Below, piece by piece: positions 29,474-35,661 of a stretch of DNA of 35,661 bases. Positions within the stretch are counted from its first letter, which is position 1; each line of letters starts with the position of its first letter. Origin of the DNA: an uncultured Bacteroidia bacterium (GTDB lineage: Bacteria; Bacteroidota; Bacteroidia; Bacteroidales; UBA932); contig CACYCP010000050.1 of assembly GCA_902772985.1 (NCBI GenBank), positions 1 through 35,661 on the forward strand, given 5' to 3'. The notes below the pieces were generated by a model. That model was given only the letters and a program-made list of their open reading frames with translations, was not told where the DNA came from and ran no database searches. A program made the translations under genes and the position numbers.

Positions 29474-32395
29474 ATGAAAAAACTTTTTGCGGCCCTGTCC
29501 GCCTTATTGTTCGCCATATCCGCACTTTCACAGGATGTGGGAAAATTGTACAGCAGGGGAATGTATTCCGAGGTTTTGCGCCTTCTCGAAGGAAAGCAGG
29601 ACCAGGAATCCAAGGCCTATCGCACCATGAGTGCGCTTTCGATGAAACTGCCAGGCTCTATCGAGCTGGCAAAGGAATTCATCAAGGCCGATGGAGAAAG
29701 CATCCACACCCCGCAGGTACGTTATCTGATGGCCCTGAACCTTTTCGACGAGGAACTGTACGCAGAAGCCCTTGAACAGTTCGAACTGCTCAGGGCCGAC
29801 CGCCTGTACAATTCGCAGCTGTCGGAATGCAATTTCAAGAAAGGATTCAGTGCCTATTCGGTGGGGGACTGGGGCCTTGCCCAAAACTATCTGGCAAGGG
29901 CTAAAAGCCTTCCTTATTCGGATTATTCCGCACCCTCATACTACACCATGGGCTATATGAAATATGCCAGGAAGAACTTCAAGGAGGCCCAGGAGTGGTT
30001 CGAGCTTGCACAGGACGATCCCCGTTTCAGTTCTCCAGCCAGCTACTACATCCTGGAATGCCATTTCAACCAGAAGGACTACCGCTATGTGGTGAAGAAC
30101 GGCGACGCCCTGTACAAGAACGCCTCGGAAGAAAGGCGGTCGCGCATGGCCCGCATTATGAGCGAGAGCCACCTTGTGCTTGGAAATACCGAAAAGGCCC
30201 GCAGCTATTACGAGCAGAACCTCAAGGGCGGCGGCACAATGGACCGCAGCGACTATTTTTATGCCGGTGAAGTCCTCTATGCTTCGGAAGAGTGGCAGGG
30301 TGCCGTGGAGAATTTCGAAAAGATGGGCAACCGCAGCGACTCCCTTGGCCAGATTGCCTCTTACCAGGTGGCACACAGCTACTTGCAACTGAAAAACAAG
30401 GTTCAGGCCATGCTCGCTTTCAAGGATGCATCAGCCCTGGATTTCAATCCGGAAATCAAGGAGGACGCTTATTACAATTTCGCAAAGCTGGCCTTCGACC
30501 TGGGCAAGGACACGGGTCCTTTCCAGTCATATCTGGACAAATACGGCACTAAGAACAAGGGCAACGCCATCTATTCCTACATGGCGATGGCCGCTCTCCA
30601 GAATCACGATTACGAGGCCGCCGTGGCCGCTTATGACCATTTGGACGAGCTTGACGCCAGGATGAAGTCGAATTATATGAAGGCTTATTTCCTGCGTGCC
30701 CGCCAGCTTATGGAAAGCGGCGCCTGGCGCAGCGCGGTGCCTCATCTGAAGGCTGCGGCCTATTACAGCCCCAAGACGGACGGCTTCAACCAGCTGGCCC
30801 GATATTACCAGGCCGAAGCCCTTTTCCGCGACGGCAAATGGGACGAGTCAAGGAGCCTTCTCACAGACCTTTACAACAATTCCGCCCTCAGGAACCGCCA
30901 GGAAGGGAAACTCATACCTTACCAGACCGCCTACACCTATTTCAAGGAGGCCGATTATGAAAAGGCCCGCAAATGGTTCCAGACCTATCTGGATGGCGAT
31001 TCTTCTGCCATGGGGGCCGATGCCGCCACCCGCATCGCGGACTGCTATTTCTTCAGCGGCGACTATGGCTCGGCAGTTAATGCATACGAGCGCCAGATGA
31101 CTGATTATCCCGATCCGGACAACCTCTATCCCCGCCTTCGCGCCGGTGTGGCCTGCGGCCTTCTGAACGACAACAAACGCAAGGTGCATTTCCTGGAAGA
31201 CGCCACCCTGGCTTCGCCCAAGGCTCCCTATTATGGTGAGGCCTTGTATGAACTGGGACGCGCCTATATCGGCCTGAAGGATGAAGATTCGGCAATCCGC
31301 ACCTTCTCCACGCTTCAGACCAATACCTCGGACCCGGCCCTCAAGTCCAGGGCTTTGCTGGAACTGGGAATGATTGCGCGTAATGCAGGTCGCGGAAACG
31401 AGGCCCTGGATTATTACAAGAAGGTTGTCCAGGCCGGAGGGGAATATTCCGAAGACGCCCTCCTTGCAATCGAGTCTATTTACCGCACCAGGGAAGATCC
31501 TGAAGCCTATCTGGCCTATGTGAACAGCCTCGGAGACAAGGCCGGACGAAGCGAAGAGCAGAAGGAGGACGTGTATTTCTCCAGCGCCGAACAGATATTC
31601 ATGGCAGGGGATTACGCCAAGGCCCAGGGCACGCTTCAGTCCTATCTGGAGAAATATCCGAAGTCGGCAAACACCCCGAAGGCCTATTTCTACCTGGCCG
31701 AATGTTACAGGCAGGGCGCAGCTCCGGAAAAGGCCGCCGACTATTATGAAATGGCCCTTGACGAAGGCCTGGACGGTGCTTTGGGTGAAAGCGCCCTTCT
31801 CCAGTACGCCAAGGTGAACTACAGTCTTGGAAACTATGGAAAGTCATACTCCAGCTGGCTGAAGCTGCAGGAAAGTGCGCGCCTGGAGGAAAACAAGGCC
31901 GAGGCCCGCATCGGCCTTATGCGTTCGGCTTTCAAGGCAAGGGAATGGGAAGATGCGATAAAGGACGCCGGCGTCGTGCTTGACAGCAAGGACGCATCGG
32001 CCGCCCTCAAACGCGAGGCCCGCAGCATCAGGGCGAATTCCTACCTCTCCTCCAGCCAGAGGGATCTGGCCATGGCCGATTTCAAACTCCTTTCCAAGGA
32101 ACCTTCCACCACGGAGGGCGCCGAGGCCTGCTATATCCTTATTCAGGACCAGTACGACAGGGGAGTTTACGACGGCCTTCAGGACAAGGTCTATGACTTC
32201 TCTTCCAAGGCCAAAGGCCAGAACTACTTCCTGGCAAAGGCCTTCATCGTGCTTGGCGACAGCTTCGCAGAGCAGGGCAACTGGGCTCAGGCCCGTGCCA
32301 CATTCGAGAGTATCCGTGACGGATACACTCCTTCAGGTCCGGAGGATGACGTTCTGGACCAGGTGGATTTAAGACTTCGTAAACTGCAGGACTAG
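29474..32395 (+). CDS. large periplasmic TPR protein, 973 aa
   Basis: A Sec signal (MKKLFAALSALLFAISALSQ) is followed by tetratricopeptide repeats over nearly the whole length. Recognisable helices include SYYTMGYMKYARKNFKEAQE, EALYELGRAYIGLKDEDSAI, LLELGMIARNAGRGNEAL and AYFYLAECYRQGAAPEKAAD. No enzyme motif is visible. Such long exported TPR proteins in Bacteroidota are thought to scaffold envelope complexes. The beta-barrel gene starts 1 nt after the stop, so the two products probably work together at the outer membrane. Its length is comparable with orthologues I recall next to such barrel genes, but I cannot name a characterised one. Confidence 0.85.
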   Translation: MKKLFAALSALLFAISALSQDVGKLYSRGMYSEVLRLLEGKQDQESKAYRTMSALSMKLPGSIELAKEFIKADGESIHTPQVRYLMALNLFDEELYAEALEQFELLRADRLYNSQLSECNFKKGFSAYSVGDWGLAQNYLARAKSLPYSDYSAPSYYTMGYMKYARKNFKEAQEWFELAQDDPRFSSPASYYILECHFNQKDYRYVVKNGDALYKNASEERRSRMARIMSESHLVLGNTEKARSYYEQNLKGGGTMDRSDYFYAGEVLYASEEWQGAVENFEKMGNRSDSLGQIASYQVAHSYLQLKNKVQAMLAFKDASALDFNPEIKEDAYYNFAKLAFDLGKDTGPFQSYLDKYGTKNKGNAIYSYMAMAALQNHDYEAAVAAYDHLDELDARMKSNYMKAYFLRARQLMESGAWRSAVPHLKAAAYYSPKTDGFNQLARYYQAEALFRDGKWDESRSLLTDLYNNSALRNRQEGKLIPYQTAYTYFKEADYEKARKWFQTYLDGDSSAMGADAATRIADCYFFSGDYGSAVNAYERQMTDYPDPDNLYPRLRAGVACGLLNDNKRKVHFLEDATLASPKAPYYGEALYELGRAYIGLKDEDSAIRTFSTLQTNTSDPALKSRALLELGMIARNAGRGNEALDYYKKVVQAGGEYSEDALLAIESIYRTREDPEAYLAYVNSLGDKAGRSEEQKEDVYFSSAEQIFMAGDYAKAQGTLQSYLEKYPKSANTPKAYFYLAECYRQGAAPEKAADYYEMALDEGLDGALGESALLQYAKVNYSLGNYGKSYSSWLKLQESARLEENKAEARIGLMRSAFKAREWEDAIKDAGVVLDSKDASAALKREARSIRANSYLSSSQRDLAMADFKLLSKEPSTTEGAEACYILIQDQYDRGVYDGLQDKVYDFSSKAKGQNYFLAKAFIVLGDSFAEQGNWAQARATFESIRDGYTPSGPEDDVLDQVDLRLRKLQD

Positions 32396-32396
32396 T

Positions 32397-34058
32397 ATGA
32401 AAAAGTACATAATTTGCCTTGCCATCGGCCTTGTTGCCGCAGGCGCAGCCAAAGCCCAGAACCTGAATCCTACCGTCGAGGTCACGCAGGACTATGCCCG
32501 CGAAGCCAGCGGCATCGAGAAGCCCTCGCAGCTACTCTCGCTGCCGGATTCGCTCACGCGTTTCAACCTGGATTTCGACTATTCGGTCCAGAGTACGCCT
32601 TACAAGGGCTCCTACGAGTTCAAGCCATATCTGGTGCAGTTCGCCCCGGAAGACCGCTTTACCGGTGAAAGGAGCCTGTACCTTAGAGCCGGCGCAGGTT
32701 ACAGCCTGCATCCGGAAGTGGACATAGTCTGGACTCCGCTGAAGAAGGATAACTTCCGTTTGAACCTTTACGGAAGCCATCGTTCCTACTTCGGCAAATA
32801 CAGGAATATAGTACTTGACGCGGATTCCAAATTCACGGCGGACGGAACCACCTACAACGGTTCCCGCACGAATTCTGCCGTCGGGGCGGATTTCCTCCTT
32901 GCCTGGAACGGCGGCACTTTCACCGGCGGACTCAACTACAGGGGAGTGAGCGGGAACGATTATGCGATGAGTACCATGCATAACCTCGTCCAGTTCGACG
33001 CCAGGATCAAGAGCAATCCGTCCACGAGGTTTTTCTATGAGGCCGGTGCACACCTCAATTACCTCAGTCAGCCCCTCTTCAAGGAATTCCATACCAAGTT
33101 CGATGCGGCCGTCGGGATGAATTTCTCCCATAACTTCCTGAGGCTTGGTTTCTTTGGTGAGACCGTAAACCAAGGCGAAGGTTTTGCCGGGGCTTTCTCC
33201 ATCGTTCCCAAGTATATCATTTCGGCCGGCCGCTTCCGTGCGGCCCTGGGCTTGAAATTCTCTTTCATCGCCCGCAACAACGAGAATTTCTGCCCCTCCA
33301 AGTCCGGCTTCATCTTCCCGGATGCCAATGTCTCCGTACTCCTTGTTCCGGAGGCTTTGCTGCTGTATGCATCGGCTACCGGCGGGGACAATTTGCAGTC
33401 TTATGAAAGCCTACTGGAGAGAAACCCCTTCCTTGGAAGCGCCACTTATGCTTTGGATAACAGCGTTACCCGCGTTGACATGGCCCTTGGCCTTAAGGGC
33501 AATATCGCCGGCCGTTTCGCCTACAACCTTCGTGGCGGATACAAGTTGGTCAGCAACGCCTTCACCTGGGGCTGGAAAGATTATGATCCGGTTGTTGGCG
33601 GATTGCCCATCTATGTAGGCTACCTTGGAAGCCAGGATCCAGACAATAAGGGCAACCTGAGTACTTTCTACGTAGCTTTCGACGGCGGTTTCAGGTCGGA
33701 ATCCCTGGATATAGGCGGAGACATTTATTATGGCCATACCATTGTACCGGAACTGGTTACCGATTATGACCAAAGGCTCTTCGCCCCCACTCCGTTCAGG
33801 GCCCACGCCCATGCCTATTACATTTGGAAGGGAAGGTTGAAGGCTGGTGTAAACTTCTCCACCACCTCCGGGCAGAAGTCCCGTCTGGGTACTCTGCCAG
33901 GCTATTTTGACCTTGGTCTTGGAGCGCAGTTCAACTTGACTTCCAAGCTCGGTTTCTGGCTCAAGGCGGGCAACCTTATCGGCCAGACTGTTCAGGAAAT
34001 TCCTTTCCATGCAGAAAAAGGAATTTACTTTACTGTAGGCGTAGAAATCAATTTGTAA
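32397..34058 (+). CDS. outer-membrane beta-barrel protein, TonB-receptor-like barrel without plug
   Basis: 553 residues. The Sec signal ends AAKAQ. The mature protein is built of alternating amphipathic strands rich in Tyr, Phe and Gly (LYLRAGAGYSLHPEVDIVWT, FRLNLYGSHRSYFGKYRNIV, FAYNLRGGYKLVSNAFTWGW) and ends in FTVGVEINL, a usual outer-membrane C-terminus. The C-terminal strands resemble the end of TonB-dependent receptors, but there is no plug domain or TonB box. It could be a passive pore or assembly protein. Cotranscribed with the TPR protein (1-nt gap), which may be its periplasmic partner. Confidence 0.8.
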   Translation: MKKYIICLAIGLVAAGAAKAQNLNPTVEVTQDYAREASGIEKPSQLLSLPDSLTRFNLDFDYSVQSTPYKGSYEFKPYLVQFAPEDRFTGERSLYLRAGAGYSLHPEVDIVWTPLKKDNFRLNLYGSHRSYFGKYRNIVLDADSKFTADGTTYNGSRTNSAVGADFLLAWNGGTFTGGLNYRGVSGNDYAMSTMHNLVQFDARIKSNPSTRFFYEAGAHLNYLSQPLFKEFHTKFDAAVGMNFSHNFLRLGFFGETVNQGEGFAGAFSIVPKYIISAGRFRAALGLKFSFIARNNENFCPSKSGFIFPDANVSVLLVPEALLLYASATGGDNLQSYESLLERNPFLGSATYALDNSVTRVDMALGLKGNIAGRFAYNLRGGYKLVSNAFTWGWKDYDPVVGGLPIYVGYLGSQDPDNKGNLSTFYVAFDGGFRSESLDIGGDIYYGHTIVPELVTDYDQRLFAPTPFRAHAHAYYIWKGRLKAGVNFSTTSGQKSRLGTLPGYFDLGLGAQFNLTSKLGFWLKAGNLIGQTVQEIPFHAEKGIYFTVGVEINL

Positions 34059-34082
34059 AGTTCGATTTTTTTGTTATCTTTG
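34052..34082 (+). promoter_or_regulatory. gyrB promoter: TTTG, 19 nt, TATCTTTG
   Basis: TTTG at 34052-34055 and TATCTTTG at 34075-34082 have the exact 19-nt spacing. The -33 element overlaps the last codons of the upstream beta-barrel gene. The gyrB ATG is 37 nt downstream. Confidence 0.78.
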
Positions 34083-34103
34083 TATGTTTATAGAATAAGT
34101 TGA

Positions 34104-35661
<1,558 letters not shown>

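Overview
The window looks like a chromosomal segment of a Bacteroidota (Bacteroidales) genome. The evidence is promoter boxes of the TAnnTTTG type ahead of most transcription units (twice with a TTTG or TTG element exactly 19 nt upstream, plus one on the minus strand), absence of Shine-Dalgarno sequences, many lipoproteins and secreted glycoside hydrolases, the Bacteroidota-typical families TIGR02757 and DUF4298, and TPR/beta-barrel envelope proteins. By eye it is moderately GC-rich with strong GC3. The first ~2 kb is less well organised and looks like an accessory or decaying edge.

Layout. 1-1464: the 3' end of a CpsB/YwqE-type tyrosine phosphatase gene (capsule or exopolysaccharide control), then two overlapping small genes of unknown function. 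1465-2138: no intact recognised gene; it holds short repeats, an orphan but strong terminator and a probable 3' gene fragment. 2125-5525 (minus): DUF4298 protein, a GH9 glucanase-type enzyme, and an internally deleted GH29 fucosidase remnant. Head-to-head with it (5599-5854, plus) lies a second GH29 remnant. 6157-7413: rmuC. 7410-11293 (minus): a compact operon running Gfo/Idh/MocA oxidoreductase, MsrA-fRMsr fusion, TIGR02757 protein and LD-carboxypeptidase, with ATGA-type or 8-nt overlaps.

11358-22454 (plus): the centrepiece, a tightly packed glycan-degradation operon. It encodes a double GH78 rhamnosidase fused in one chain, a GH3, a GH31 alpha-xylosidase-like enzyme with a PA14-like insert, and another GH3, with junctions of -1, +2 and +2 nt. 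An esterase/depolymerase-like lipoprotein with its own promoter follows (22480-23724). No SusC/SusD pair, sensor or transcription factor is visible here, so uptake and control must be encoded elsewhere or the substrate is small. The enzyme set suggests rhamnose- and xylose-containing plant glycans or glycosides. That is inference.

23727-26517 (minus): a redox pair, a polyferredoxin membrane protein resembling NapH fused to a NapG-like ferredoxin, and a twin-arginine-exported aldo/keto reductase with two ferredoxin-type clusters. 26590-27417: a metallophosphoesterase lipoprotein. 27496-27709: two adjacent tRNA-Lys genes (TTT and CTT) with a promoter and terminator. 27715-28082: a small ORF overlapped by a striking 30-bp inverted repeat. 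28083-29401 (minus): nth and an ftsE-like ATPase gene. 29474-34058: a large TPR protein and an outer-membrane beta-barrel protein. 34119-end: the first ~514 codons of gyrB.

I found no CRISPR array, intact transposase, phage module or clear defence system. The most unusual items are the paired catalytic-domain-less GH29 remnants, the double GH78 polypeptide, the MsrA-fRMsr fusion, the NapH/NapG-like fusion with an internal twin-arginine motif, and the 30-bp inverted repeat near the tRNAs.
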